From positions 3,301,408 through 3,365,407 of the forward strand of contig NC_058513.1 in NCBI RefSeq assembly GCF_020382885.2: a DNA stretch of 64,000 nucleotides, written 5' to 3'. Of this stretch, positions 33,641-47,939 are shown piece by piece (position 1 is the stretch's first letter; each line of letters starts with the position of its first letter). The stretch comes from Scatophagus argus (taxonomy: Eukaryota > Chordata > Actinopteri > Scatophagidae). Below the pieces are notes generated by a model, which saw only the letters and a program-made list of their open reading frames with translations, had not been told where the DNA came from and ran no database searches. The position numbers and the translations under genes are program-made.

Positions 33641-36600
33641 CTAACTTTGTTGTCCAGGAAAATTGATCACATTGGAGGGCACATTTGATAGCTCTAATGT
33701 TCCAACAGCCATGATCAGCACATATACACACTTAAATACAAGAACATGTGTTGAAAATAATAATATGTACATACATGCACAAGTAAATACCACCTGTACT
33801 GTAGACAGAGACGGAAGGCACGGAAGGCTGACCCCTCCCTTTTGTTTAGCTATCTCACACAGTAACTGGGCATCACTCGGGATTTCTGACACTAATGGGG
33901 ATCTAGTGTAAACTAAGAGCACTGAAACCAAATACAGGCAAGCAAATGGGATAGCAAGGAGCCAAAGTTGCCAGCAAAAGTCTTGTGCCCTGCATGATGC
34001 CTGTCTCACAACATATTTCTAGCAAAACTCTTTCATTTCTATGTTTGTTAGCAAGGAACGGAAGTGTGGGATGCTTTTTGTTGTAACCAATCTAATAGTA
34101 AATTTAAAAAAAGTTAATTTTATGGCCAGGAAGGAAGTAATAACATTACAGCTTTCTTTTAATATTGATAGTTATTAAAGCTGTGTGATTTTTGCATGGT
34201 ACTTAGGGCCAGTGGACCAGGCTAAAAAAAGCTGATAACATCTGATATATTATTATCTCATAAAATTGCTAATGAGCCAGCAACCAATTGACTATCTCCA
34301 CATGTAGATAGTGTGAAATTACAGTTTATTTCTAGTCGTATTTCTTCACCCTTGAAGGCTAATATTCACCCGCTTTTTTGAAGAAAACCACAACGTTAGC
34401 TCTATAGAGCTGCAGAGCTGGAAGATTACTATTACAAGCACCAGAATTCACATTACGCACAATCGTTTGATTCAGTGCTAATATAAAAATATCGATCGGC
34501 GCAATTTTAAGTCACAGTGGCTTTTACAGTAGGGTTATGCATAGGCTAAGGAAAAAGTCATTTAAGAAATGACATCTGCATAAACAAATAATGGCTGTTC
34601 ACTAAACGAAATATCTTGAGCTCCACGTTATGTCCTTTCTGTTGACGGTAAAATAAGGGAAAAGGCAAAATCATTAGAAGGCAACAGCGCTATGCGGTAT
34701 GAATAGGAATATTTACTGTTTTGGACTGAAGGAGCTAAATTCAGTGATGCATCATGTTGAATTGCAATTGTGTTTTATTACATGGTCATTTAGCTTTTGA
34801 ATGTCCCAGTTGTATGGATGTGACAGAATCCATTGCAGAGAAAATACACAGAACATTATTTTGTTTCAGGACCTCATATACAGTGCACCAAGCATGTTAT
34901 TATTTATGACCACGATGTACAAAAGAACCAGTGAAATTCAATTTTTTCTGCTCCACAAGCATGACAGTATCCAGCTGTGACAGGGCAATACGTCCACATT
35001 GTGTCCTAACTAACCGACAGTAAAGATGAGGTTTAGAGCAGAGTGAAAATACATATATCAAAAGATTTCACTGTAATTTGAAAAGATTGCAATATGGCTG
35101 TTTGAAGCAGACATGGCCTCAGGGTGCTGGTATGGCGGGGATCTCATTTAAAGCTGGACTCAGCAGGAAGGGAAGAGGCTGAAGAGGATGAGGAGAGGGT
35201 AATGTGAGAGTTCAAGTGTACCCATTTGAAACCACCCTAATGGTTTTAATGGTCAAAACCTGTTCCAAGGTCTATGCTCTGTTAGGAGAGGATATTCATC
35301 AAAGCTTAATGTGAGTGTAATATTAAAGGGGTCCCTTGAGACAAGCACACAGGGAATCTGTAGCCCCACTCAGCTCTACAGAGTGTAGAGCGTTCATCAG
35401 ATCATTGTTTTGGTTTTACTGCTCACAACTTTACTGTTTTTGTTCTGCCTCACTGCTCTCATCAACCTTGTTTCCAGCCACAGCAGGCTGCGTCGTTTTC
35501 AGCAGGCGAAGCCTTGATAAATCTACTTAATGGTTCCCACTCAGTACCAAATTGCAGACCGCGTTACCAACTAAAATCGCAAGTATTTAAAGGTACAGAG
35601 TATAGGCTTTAAGGGGATTTAGGGGCAGAGATGTAATATAATATTAACAAAAATGTAATGCAATATTCATAATTATTTTTTCACCAGCATGTAATCACCT
35701 GAAAGTAAGAGCTGCTGTGTTTTAGCTACCTTAGCCTGAGCCTTTTATATCTACAGAGGAAGTGGATCCTCTTGAACAGAAACTGCCATGTTGTACTGTC
35801 ATGTTCCTGCTAGAGTTAAGTGAGTACTAGTCTCAAAATAAAATCCTCAGTGGGTACCGGACGGCAGTTTATTCCTTCAAGCTTACAAAAGACTTGTTCT
35901 GTGAATAGTTCTCTCATCCTCTCACTCAAAAACATTGATCTGAATTCTCTAAATGATTTTCAAATATATAACAAATGTAGTAACTGCTGATCAACTCATT
36001 TCAATTTCAGGCTTAAATAAACAACTTTTGGTTAGCCCCACCCACTTCCTGATGGATACGAGTGTGTTCTGCTGCCCACATGTCCAAGAACATGTTTTTG
36101 ACACAGGTAGTGTTTTACATTGTACATGTTTTACATACATTTTACTGACACGTAACTAGCTTTTGTTAAATTAACTTTTGTTTTTATTTTTTTATGTTCC
36201 TGCAGCAAAACGCCCCAAGAGGCATGTCCCACAGCAAAATGTGGTTTGACATAAGGTGAAACAACTCAACAATGCCATTTTGAGTATGGTGAGCTACACG
36301 GTGACGTGTCTAATGGATCAGACAATGACACAGCTCTTTAGCTCTTTATTTGTACTCATTACAGCGCATATAAATAAAATGACTCTACTGTTACATAAAA
36401 ATAGAGCTGATCAGCGACAGTGTAGTAAAAAGGGCAGCTGGTCTGGCAGGACGCCTTGGAAAAAGTGTTTTGTCATTGCAAAAGAATGACAGGCAGGAGC
36501 TGGCTTATTTAATTTTTAACCAGCTGCAGAGTTGTACTCAACACAGTACCGTCTGTCATAACTTGCGTTCGTAGCATTCAAAACATTATGTCAGAACCCA

Positions 36601-36808
36601 CAGCAGGATATATAAGCTCAAACTGTGCAGTCTGTCAGTCTGTCTGCTACTTAAATCCACACAGACATTAATACTTGGATTTACCTTGTAGTATAAATAT
36701 GCATAGTTGTACACTTGATGTGTATTAAATGCAGAAGCACGTGCAGGAAGTCTGATCTCATTTCAACAGTTTCATAGCAAACCATATTAAATTTGTGTGC
36801 ATATATAT

Positions 36809-36811
<3 letters not shown>
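33641..36811. other. intergenic, no gene recognised
   Basis: AT-rich. Only short unconserved frames on both strands. Confidence 0.4.

Positions 36812-36862
<51 letters not shown>
36812..36862 (+). repeat. (CA)n microsatellite
   Basis: About 25 CA units flanked by TATATA. The overlapping Thr-His frame is spurious. Confidence 0.97.
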
Positions 36863-36864
<2 letters not shown>

Positions 36865-39800
36865 ATATGATTGTCACAAGAGTACTATACAGTTCACTTT
36901 TTGCATTTCAGGCTGTATGAAACATAATATTTTGTCTCTCTTTTCATTATCATATGTTTGGGTCAGGGACACTGGATGGAGTAATAGTTTGTTCTCACCA
37001 TGTAATCAGCAAAAACATGAGAGCAAAAGATGGAAGAAGTACCATGTAGAAGGAACAACTATTGTTTCATGTTTTTAGCTAGTTGTTAAAGCTGCATCAA
37101 TCTAGATTTGGCCACATGAGGGCAAGAGAAAGAGTTGCAAACAGTGACACATTATCACCTTACAGTAATTGCAGTGTTGCTGCAAAAAGTCAAAACTAAA
37201 TATATAACTTATTTTGTCACTTATTCTCTGGCTGATTTGAGCCAGAGCTTAAAAGCTCTATTGGAGAAACTGAACTCAGTTTCTCTTCTTCCTGTGCATT
37301 ACTTAACAGTCAGCATACACAAAAAGGTCCAAGTACTCCAAATTATAGTGCAGTATTTTTTTTTAATGATGGTGCCAAATTTATGTTTGAATTTTACCTT
37401 TCAAGGTCAGGTTTACTGACCTTTTAAAAGCAGCTGAAAATCTTCACAAAGTCAGAATACAGTTAGGTAATGTCTTCAGTTTCCCACCAATCAAACTTGC
37501 CTTTAGTCATGAATATGTTACATAAAGTTCACCTCAGCTTATAAAATAGCCATAAATTCAGTGAATTTCAAGAGAAAGTTGAAAGAGGTCAGCCACATTA
37601 ACATGCCTTCGCGTATCCCTTCATTGGACCCCACCTTAGTGCAGGTCTGTCTTCAGCTAATGTGGGGGGTGGTGTTCCTACACGTATTAGGTAAACACAG
37701 CACTACAGATGTTTATGATCCCGTGCAAATGGGTCTGAAAGTGTTTAGCAGACGGGACAGGTGCTATGTGGAAGGTTAAACAGGTTGCAGTGCGGGTGCA
37801 TAAACTGTTTGGGTCTCTGATGCCTGCAGGTCTGCCCTGCTGTGTTTGGGAGTTGCAGCTTTGGCCATTTTTCAGGTGGAGAGTACAAACATTTCTTGGT
37901 AAAGAGGCGGCTTGGTGTGAAGATGCTGTAAAGGTATCAGCTCTTTAAGATTAAGCAACAAAAAAACACAAATAATATTTTGGAATATCTGACAGTTAAA
38001 GTAGGGTTGGGTAATGACCTGTAAGCTATGGCTCCATGGATTAACAATATTACAATAACATGATCACTGTACACTGCAGAGAAGTGTTTTTCTTTTGAAA
38101 CAATGCATATACAGCACATACAGACCATATGCATGCATCCTTCATGTGTTTACATTTTTGGTGAGGCAGAGTGATGGCAGGGGAGAAGGGGGCGAATGGC
38201 AGCTCTCAGCCGGAAAAACAAACAGGCTGAGGGAGCCCATGGCCGCGGAGGAACATCCTGTCCAACGCTCTGCGTGGGTCAACACAAGACACAGCTCCGG
38301 GCGCCACATCGCTCTGTCGCCAAATAACAGCATCAGAACCACGTCGGGGTGGGGAACGTCCCGAGGGCCAAGGTTGCGCAGGAAATCAACAACATAGAGG
38401 AGAAAGACATCAACGTGGTATGATCTGTTAAGGCTTTGAAGTTGCTGGTTTTCCTTTAAGTCTGGTTTGCTGGTTTTCCTAGAATTTTGTCACTAACTCA
38501 AATACAAGGGAAAAATACAAGCCATTTCATGATATGGTGAAGATTTTCTGCACAGATGCACACAATGTGATAGTGACACTAAATGTAAACATTTATGTGT
38601 TTTTGAGACAACTCTACAGGGAATCTTTAACTTTGAAAGGTGAATTTGTGCTATTTACATCGTGCAAACCATCTTGACACAGTGTCATCTTTGAGCCTGT
38701 TCCACTTGTGGTGACCAAATTTAGTCATCAACAGTTCAAAGGTGGAATCCTTTACATGCAAGTTCCTGTTTTTTTGTTTGTTTGTTTTTTAACTGTAACC
38801 TCTGAAGGGTTGTCCCACAGTAGAATTTGACAACGTCAGTGCTGTTTTGGCTACAACTTCCTATTAGACTTATTAGTGTGAACAGGAGAGCTGGCTGGAT
38901 TTGTTTGCTTGGACTGACTGTTTTCTTGCTGTTCTCTCCGTAAACATTTGGACCTTGCTCTTTTACTTAATGTGTCTGACACCAGTTTGTGCCACTCTGT
39001 GTCTGCCAATGAATCAGTGTAATACATCACAGAATACTGCACCACTCAAAGGACTACTCAAGAATGTGTTTGGGATGCGAGTGCATGAGCGCAGAGGCTA
39101 TTTTTTTAAAAGTTGAGTGTTGAAATAAATTGTTAAAAGTTTAAGCTAAAATTGAAGATAATTTTTCCTGTGTGTAGAGCGAGTGGTGAGCTCACTGTCA
39201 CAGAAAGTGATTGTCATTCACGTTCACGCACTTACATTTTGGCCTTTTCATAGAAGCATGTACAGCATAGAAACTGCCTGTGAGTTTCACTGGAATGAGC
39301 TGATGGAGATAAAAGACTAAGCAAACAGAGAAATCATTTACTTGGGTAGTCATGACACCACATTTCCTGGTCTGACTCATTAGCGACAAAGGATTAGTAA
39401 ATAAAACACATGATGAGAAAGCTGTAGGAGGAACAAAGAAGACCTAAATATACATCACAGATTGGTCGGTTACTTTTCCTATGCTGATGTAAAGTTCTGT
39501 CACGCCTCAGTATCATAGGTAGTAGTTAGGGTGTAATACTGGCTTGAAATGTCTCTGGTTTAAACAATGTCTTTTCTACCAAAGCTGGTATTCTTTCTAG
39601 CTTATGGACACCTTTTCTAAACCAACAAGCTGAAGGCGCTTTTCAATTGCAGTCAGGCTCCTGCAGCGGGACAGAACATTGGCCATTGAGGAGGTTAACA
39701 TGGCTGTGACACAGGACTCAACCCTGTAATTCCCTTTAAACAGTTTTATATGTCCTTAGGCTTGGATGAAGCAAAATGAGAGATACTTCAAATGCTGCAC

Positions 39801-41354
39801 CATCCGTCACCCCCCGCCCCTCCCCGCTCCCTCATTCCTCTCTGCACATTCAAGTGGATTTTCTCTCCTTTTTTTTTCATTTTTTGTTGCGAATTTTAAA
39901 TATGCTACAATTACTTGTAATGCAGATTCACATTATTAACAGCCGTGCATGTTTTTGGAGGAGGCCCGCTGGAGATGGAGAGCGAGATTAGCTCTGGTTA
40001 AGGAAAACAGAAAGGGGGGGATATGTCAGGCCAGCATTCTAAAGATTTATCATCCATTTACATTCTCCCAAACACACACTCAGCACCAGAGTCTAAACAC
40101 AGGGCAAAGATTCCTAAATAACTTCACATCTACAATAGAACTTTTCCACTATAACTTTTGATGTAGTCACGCATTAGTGAATTTATTAATAAAATGGGGA
40201 CAATGGCTTTTTTATAACTAGCAAATTAAAAAAAAAAAGGTATTTGAGATTAAAACCATAAATGATAATTTATTAGAATTAGCAATGGTTGTAATCAAAC
40301 ATGTTTATTCATCTGGGTAGTTTATATTTCAGAGAGGGGTCATGAAAAGTTTCTGACATGTTTATGTAGACAAAAGATAACACGGACATGTTCAAGCAGG
40401 TGTAAGGTTTGGTTTGGATGTGTTCAACTGAGGTCATTCAAATATTCAACATAGTTTGATACTACAAATCCTGAAGTCTGTCAACATATCATTCAAGTTC
40501 TTTAAAATCATATGTGCGATTTATTATCTGTTCTGTAGCTTTGTGTATTTCAGTTTCTCTCAAGTATGTCTCGTTCTCCCTCCATTACCGTGAAAGCATG
40601 CTAACGGAGGGAGATTGTTTTTCTCTAGCTGGCAGATAACGATCAAATAATTAATATTTCAAACGTTTATCTACTTCTTGTGGCAGCTCTGTATACACAC
40701 ACTCTACATTTTTTGGCCGCTGTTTCACCACAGAAACTTTCTCTGTTTTGTTTGTTGCAAGTGATAACAACAGTCATACCAAAGCATGAGAATGCAGAAG
40801 GAAAAAGTCAAACAGACACCAAGCAAACACGATACTAAGGAAGAAATGATTTTACTGGTGCAAGGTCATTGTGGTCCAGTGAAGGCTACTACAATAATCA
40901 TGTCTTATATTTCAAGTTCTGCGAGCGCAGGTATTAATCAGTTCTGGGCTGGACTAAGCAGGGCCAGTACGCTGTTGACCCTTACTGATCAACCAGTTTT
41001 TTTGTTTGTTTTATTTTAAAAATCTTTTTAAAAAAAAGAGGCAGCAAATGCTAGTTCAGCTTTTGGGATAAGTGGGGACACCATTGTCTGAATCGGTACC
41101 TACTTTAAAGGGCGGGATTAAACTGGAGGTGGGTGGAGACTAAACACGAAGTGGATGGAACTAACTGGAAGTTATTCATTTAAGCCTGAAAGTGTGTGAT
41201 GATACTATGTGACTATACAATAAATGAAAGCTACAGCTAGTGATCTTCCATTGTTTCCCCTACTTTGCATGCATATCTGTGACTTGTTAATGATAGCCAG
41301 CATTAAATAAAACATTTAAGGGTTGTATAACATCAGGATATTCTCTATAAATCA

Positions 41355-41396
41355 ACAATTTCCTGCGGGATCAATAAAGTTCGTATCTTATCTTAT
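41355..41396 (+). repeat. LINE 3' tail fragment
   Basis: 'cctgcgggatcaataaagttcgtatcttatctta' is a typical fish LINE terminus with a TATCT-like tail. No coding part is attached. Confidence 0.55.
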
Positions 41397-44300
41397 GACT
41401 GGGAAAAGACTTAACATCAAAAGTTGCAGCACTGCTGCTATGATACTGCACTGAAACCAAGTTTGCCGTGTATTCACAAAATTACAGTGCAAGCTAGCTA
41501 GGCTAGCCGGCTCTTACATTTTTGTTTGGGAAGTTACATTTCTGCTACTACGTTTCTAGTCTTTAAACTAATCTAAGCTGATTAGCTGCTTCAATTGAAA
41601 ACTGAACTGAACTGAATTGATATTGAAGTGTGCAGTTTTGATGTGCTTCTAATATGAATGCAGAATTGACCAGACCAAACTAAAAACTGACAGTTCAGTT
41701 GTAAAAAATTTTTTTTAACATCCATCTTGTTGTTTTATCCACTCTTGATAGTTAAAAAAAAACCCCCAAACATTAAATTTTAAATTAATTCAGATGAAAT
41801 GCTGTTATTTCTGAAAGTGTACTTCACTGGACTGCAGACTGTGTGAAACAGAACCAATACTTTTCACATCCTTCAGAAATGACATGTGTGACATTAACAA
41901 ATACACTGTTACTCGGTGAATCACAGAGTAACAATGTCACAAAACAAAGTGTATTTCTGTAAGTGTTATGAAAAAGTCCTTGGCTTGAAATTCTGTACTT
42001 GGCCTGTGGAGGAAGCCATGTTAGCATGGACTGCTTCAGATAAACACTGATGATGCTTTCTTCTAAATAATGATTCTAGTGTTCTTGTTTTGCACATTTA
42101 GCAGTCCAGCAGTAGACTGCACACAGGGTCCCAGCGGTTGCGTTCATGCTAATGATTAAAACCATTTCAGGCTCGTCCATCTCCATGGTCGATTAACTCT
42201 GCAGACTGGAGAACATGTACACCGTGGTAGGTTTACAGCAGGGAGAAAAGGTGGAGTGTATGCCACGAGTCACTTTAAACAATGAGAGAGAGCAGAAACT
42301 CTGTCATACACAGGGATCACAGAGAAGTAACCACAACTTCAACAAAGATGCGTCCAAGGTTTGGATGCTATTGTAAGCACAAGGTTGTGGCTGTGTTATA
42401 CTTTGTCAAGTTTAGTTTGGTTTTATTTTATTACCTTGGCAGTTCACATAAGCCCAGACATTAAAGGTGCACAAGGTAATTTCTTACACTGGCAACACCA
42501 AATTGTTTTGATTTTTCAGTGCAGGGTTATTACTTTGTGGGACACCTATTGTCTCCTCTCAAGTGGCTGGTGAGTTTGGAAGTGCTGAAGAGTCTCAGAC
42601 ATTGTATATGCAAATTTGTCTGAATGGAGAAGTTGCTCACTGTAATACATCACAAAGTTTGGTATTTCATTCTTAAATCATTATTTTGAAGTTGCAAATT
42701 CAGTACTGTTTACACTTTCTCAGCTTGTGTCCAACAAGTTATAAAACTGTTGCCTTAGTTACGCATCCAGCAGATACAAAGCAACATGAGCAGTCATGTC
42801 TGGGGCCAGCTGACAAATATAAGGCCAATATTCACTGCCCTATTGATTTTTACTTTGGTCTCCAACAACTCATGAGGGAAATATCTGCCTCTGTAACTAC
42901 AAATATATGATCACCAGATGGTTGCTATTTCGTGAGTGGGCTGTTTAGTACTGGACACGTAGTGAACACTATTTCAGCACTTAATACAAGGTGTACCAAA
43001 CAACGCTAAGCTGTGGGCTGTAAAAACAAAAACAACAAGCTGAAAGAGGCTAAAACAGTCCACAGAGCTGAGAGGATATTACACAACAGAACCAGCCTAA
43101 AAATATATTTCAATTCATAAGCGACAAATTAATTAATTTATTACATTTTTAACTTTTTTCCTTAGATGAATGAAAATACTCTTGAAATTGAACAATCTTG
43201 AAATTGAACGAACACCCAAAATGCAGAAGAAACTGAGCATTGCAAGGATTAGTAACCCTAAAGTAGTAAGAGCCCTAAAGCCTAAAAGTAATTGTCACTG
43301 ACAAAAGTCCAGTGGTCCAGAGCTCAATGAACTGCAACTTAAAAAAAGGAAACAAGACGCATAATACACACAACACAACACATTACAGACATGCCCTACA
43401 AATACAGAAAATGACGACAGAAGTGTTTTGAGAGGACATTAGCACTGAACACAGTTTGTTGCTATGGTTGTGTTTGCTATGGTTTGTGACTTGTGCGAGG
43501 ATCTCAAAGGAATGGCTTGCCCTCCTCTGTCTCGAACAGGATATTGTGAGACTAACCCCAACCCCCATCACTGCTCTTGCCTAACCTAACTAATGCAACC
43601 AATTAAGGCAACAAGTACACGGGTCATTCCTTCACCATTTCTTCAATAGAAAATCAGTGATGACCTAATTAACTTCATCACAACAGTCACAACATGTAGG
43701 AACAAGAAGCGTGTCTTCTGTCTGTGGATCATCTAGACTAAGAAGGACACTTTTTTCCATCGGGAGAAAGTTAAAGTTGGATTTCGGAAATTTTTTAATG
43801 GTGTGAAATTTCAAAATTTTGGAAAGTCAAACTGAAACCCTTGGCTTATCCAGGTAACATATTTTTTAAATATAATTATGGATGAACTTATCTTTTGGTT
43901 TTTCTTTCTTTCTCTCTTCTAATTTTAGATGTCTTGGCCACAATGAACTTTTAGCCCCTGTGCCGAAATATTTGTTCTTCTTTGATTGGCTCTCCAATAC
44001 TGTCACAGGAGATGGATTCAACACCCTGTTAAAAAAAACTTCAGGAGAAATGTTGATACAAATCAACACACATCCTGCATCCCTTCAGAATTCCCCAACA
44101 TAAACACTATCAATTTTGTCACCGTTTTTCGGGCTGAGGTCCAAACCCCATTTTGGGGCTCTGTTCATGTTGTTTCTCCCATCCTGCCCAGATTTGGCCA
44201 CAAGTGTCTCCCATTTGGAAACAGGAAGAAGCCTCTCTCTGTCTCTCTTTCCCTCTGACTAACCTCAGTTTGTCCCAGAACATGACCCTGACTGCAGACA

Positions 44301-44855
44301 TGACTAAGGACGTGTCTACTTGCAGGAATCCCTCCATTTAGAGTGGAAGGTGGGGCTGAGCTCCAGCTGACTCCACATTCTTCTCTTCCTAGAAGGATTA
44401 CAGATTGAGGATCCAGTGAAGGGTACGTTCCCATTACATAATGGCAGGTTTTTTTTTCCTAAAGAGGAAGATAAGATCCCACGCCAACAGACATGTTCAC
44501 ACAGACAATACACAGACCTGTAACAGTGTCAAATGTCAGCGTTCGACTCTTCCAAACAGTCCTTTGGTGCTGCACTGCATCAACCAGCATCACCATCACG
44601 TCAATTTAGCTAAGAGCAGCGCGGTAGGTCTCACTGCTTGTTTTGCCATGATCTTGTTTTTCACATTATTGCTCAAGTGGAAAATCACTGATTTCAAACA
44701 AAACCTTTACAGGAAGCTGTAAAGACCTCACATCAGCTGAGAAGGACTCGCCCATGGTATCAGTTAAAGGTCAGCCAGGTTTGTCTGATTTATTTCAAGC
44801 CCCTGCAGCCCTTGAACTCTGCGATGACGTCTATCTTAGTTACATCAAGAACAGC

Positions 44856-44869
44856 AGTGCCACCTACTG
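44856..44869 (-). promoter_or_regulatory. CTCF-like core motif
   Basis: The minus strand reads CAGTAGGTGGCACT, close to the CTCF core. Motif match only. Confidence 0.3.
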
Positions 44870-45619
44870 TGCTGTGTGCAAGCTTTGGAAAGTCAGAACG
44901 TGACTGTCATTTGACAATGCATCATTAATGACAAGCGACGACAATCAGTTATATTCATTTGACGGCCATGTATGTATACAAAAGGAGAGATTTTTGGGTT
45001 TGTGTTTTGAGACCATGTAAATGATCCACATTGTCCAAAATGTAGGCTTTATTTACCCCAAGATGGGAAAACAACCTTAATATAAAATACAACCTCACAA
45101 CCTCAATATTCAATATAGTGGCACTTAACGTATAGTATATTCCATGTATTTTAAGCTAACTAAATGCACATGCTACGTCCAGGAAAAAAACAATCTCTCA
45201 GAAGTGATAATAAATCAAATGCAAAATCCAATGAATTGTGTTTACTGTTGATCAAATGCATGCTGACTGTCAGTGAATGAAAACCTGATTGAGTACAGAG
45301 GTAAAAATGAAAGTGGAAATGTGTGGTTGAGTGGACATGATGCTACCAGTACATCTACCAGAGGTGTGGCCATGACATCTTTATGCTGTATATGATTTTG
45401 TGTGATCAAAGAGTCTTTTTGCATAAAAGTACTGACATCCTGCGGGACACTTCGTTACAGATACAGTCTTTCATGCTGATCATTAGTGTATCATTTTATT
45501 ATCTTTTTCTCCTTTTATCTTTCTCAAACATATGCATTTTATTGTGTGTAAGTAGTAGAAGTAGAATATTTCAAAATGTGTCCCATATTGTTTTTATGTA
45601 TATATTAGAGCCATAAAAC

Positions 45620-45770
45620 TTCAAACTTTATTTTGTCAGTATATTTTTTTGAACACACTGAAATTCTTTCTCTGCATTTAACCCATCACTGATTGAAACA
45701 CACACACACACAACATGCAACATGCAGTGAAACACACAGGAGCAGTGGGCTGCCACTTCATGCGCCTACT
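45620..45770 (-). repeat. partial copy of the 9.9-kb SINE
   Basis: It shares 'ctttatt.tgtcagtatat', 'catttaacccatcactgattgaaacac' and 'atgcagtgaaacacacaggagcagtgggc' with 9950-10070 in the same orientation. The tRNA-like head is missing. Confidence 0.65.
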
Positions 45771-45944
45771 ACTGTATACTTCCACTTCACTACAATTCAA
45801 TACATTCGCTACATTTATTTGAGTGCTATTGTTATAGATATAGATATATGTTATAGATATGCTGCTGTTTTTTTAAATAGTTTATTATTACTTTTGGCTT
45901 ATTTCCAGCTAAGGTGAAATCCTAATGCTCCAGGATTCAATGAT

Positions 45945-46150
45945 CCAAACCAGTGTGTTTCCAACTCTGTGGCAGAAAGCTGTGTTTGGTCTCTACCTGT
46001 TTCAGCATGACAGTGGCTCAACCCCATCCAGCACCTTTGCGGTGAACTGAGTGCCGGCTGTGAGCCAGAAAAGTGGAGGCCATTCTAACAGCAGAGTAAC
46101 TCCAATGCATTTGGGATGAAATGTTCAACAATCATACATGTGTGTTATGT
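45945..46150 (+). mobile_element. Tc1-like transposon remnant 1 (internally deleted)
   Basis: A plus-strand frame reads FPTLWQKAVFGLYLFQHDSG, matching the LPTLWQQ...PFLFQHD block of a Tc1-like DDE transposase. A shifted frame gives GELSAGCEPEKWRPF. 'ttgggatgaaatgttcaacaa' marks the 3' end region of the same family. The stretch between the catalytic motifs is deleted, so it is inactive. Confidence 0.6.
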
Positions 46151-47929
46151 TTAATATTCAGCCTGCAGACTCATCCTCAGTGTGATGCTGATTTTGTTTT
46201 GTGCTCAGACCTATTTTAATGTGCTCACTATTTACTTTCTCTATAAGGGCCAGAGCTTCGCCATTACAAATGAGCAAGTATACAATAAGGACATGTGGAT
46301 AATGTAATCTTTGTGTGTGCCCCATGATCAGATAGTGCAACTCTCTGTGTGTCTCTCTGTGTTTCTCTGTGTTCAAACAAGCTACAGGAACAGAGAAAAT
46401 GAAATACTGATGCAACCAGAACTATCCAGCCAAATCAACTTTTTAGTGCTTGTGAGCTGCTCCTCTGCTTGCAGACAACAAACAGAGGTGTGATCTGAAG
46501 GGGGCAGTGTTGTACCTGTTGTTTGAATACAGGATGGGACTGTGTTGCTGTGACACACACAAACTTCGGTTTGATAGTCACCACATTTAGCTTCTCAAAC
46601 TGTCATTTGAGAACCCCAGACTTATAAGGATAAAATGATAATTCTTTCCCCCTGCCCTTCATTTTGACGTTTAAATTACCTGCTCTTGATTGTGTCCAAA
46701 TTAGCCAGCATAATGAGTAATTATGCGCTGATTCAGAAAGTTATCAAAGGCAATGTCATCAGTGACACACAGGCTGTGAGTTTACTGAAGCTGCAGCGTG
46801 AAGCCATTCCCCTCCTGCTTTAATTGTAGTCATTACAATTAGCAGCCAAGCACGCATCTTAAGTACTCCTCAAAATAACTCAGTAAACATACATACAGTA
46901 GTCAAGTAAAACACAAGGATGCAAGATCAAGTGAAGCAAGTGGAGTGAAAGACAGGAAACAGACTGAAATGAATGAATATCTCTCCAGTGTTGGTATATT
47001 GGATTAATATACAGTCATGGCCCTGATAAAAGGTTAGAGGTTGACACTTGATGAATACACTGAGGTTGAGGTAAGATGTATTCGCTGAGGGGAGTGGTAA
47101 CATGGTGCTCTGGTGGTGTAATTACTTGATCTCTCTGTGGCTGCAGGGATAATGAAAGAAGATGGGATGACAGATGAGAGAAAGCAGAGTATGTGAGGAA
47201 GATGCGTGTGGGTGCGTCTTCTCCATTAAAGTGGAACAAAGGTATTCTTCCAATCCATCAGCATGAAAGAGTGCCGAGCTAATTGTTTCTGATTTAAGAT
47301 CTTGAAGCTGAAGCACTTATATCTCCTCATATCATAACACTACAGTGATGTAAGTATTGGTGCAATCAGTGTTTCTGTTTGAAAATGGAAATTAGGATTC
47401 AAGAGATGAAGACAAACCACAAGATTATGTGCAAGAACATGGAAAAACTGGAACGATTGCCTTGCAGTTATATGCTACCACTCAGTCAAGTTGCAGTTCA
47501 TATCCATGTCTGTACAGACTCACATCATATATGTCATTACTTTAATGGAATTAAATAAAAGGTGTTAAATTGCCTTTTTGGTGAAATGGAAGTTATTACT
47601 GTACTAACATGTACGATTCCAGGACACACAGTTTTACAGAGGATTGATAGAGAGCTTCATCACAAGGTGCAACAACAATCATCTGAGGCTCAGTGTCATC
47701 AACATCAATGTAATTGTGGTGGCCCACAATGCTTCAAATATGGAGGTTGCTGCAAAGAAGCTACAGATTCTTAAACATGGGTGCTTCATATGCTTATGCA
47801 TATCTTCAACCTGGCAACACAGAAGATCCACACACTCAACACAGTTTCAAGATGGACCAATTCACCAATTCAATATCTGACCAAATGTGAAATATGGTCA
47901 CAATCCGCCCTTCTGTTACAGAGTTATGG
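46151..47929. other. intergenic, no gene recognised
   Basis: No supported gene. A frame at 47644-47730 faintly resembles a LINE segment but is too weak to call. Confidence 0.4.
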
Positions 47930-47939
47930 TGTTGAATCA
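47930..47939 (+). repeat. target-site duplication, left
   Basis: TGTTGAATCA, repeated exactly at 48233-48242 on the other side of the SINE-like element. Confidence 0.7.

Larger units (their letters stand above)
36863..45619. other. gene-poor intergenic stretch
   Basis: No exon with recognisable homology. Contents are a GC-richer, CpG-containing patch at 38165-38420 (see findings), a LINE tail at 41355-41396, a CTCF-like core at 44856-44869 and A/T runs. Confidence 0.4.

Noticed and set aside
47562..47880. possible LINE reverse transcriptase fragment (ITRCNNNHLRLSV)
   Set aside because: One short LINE-like word without the following conserved block; too weak to call.
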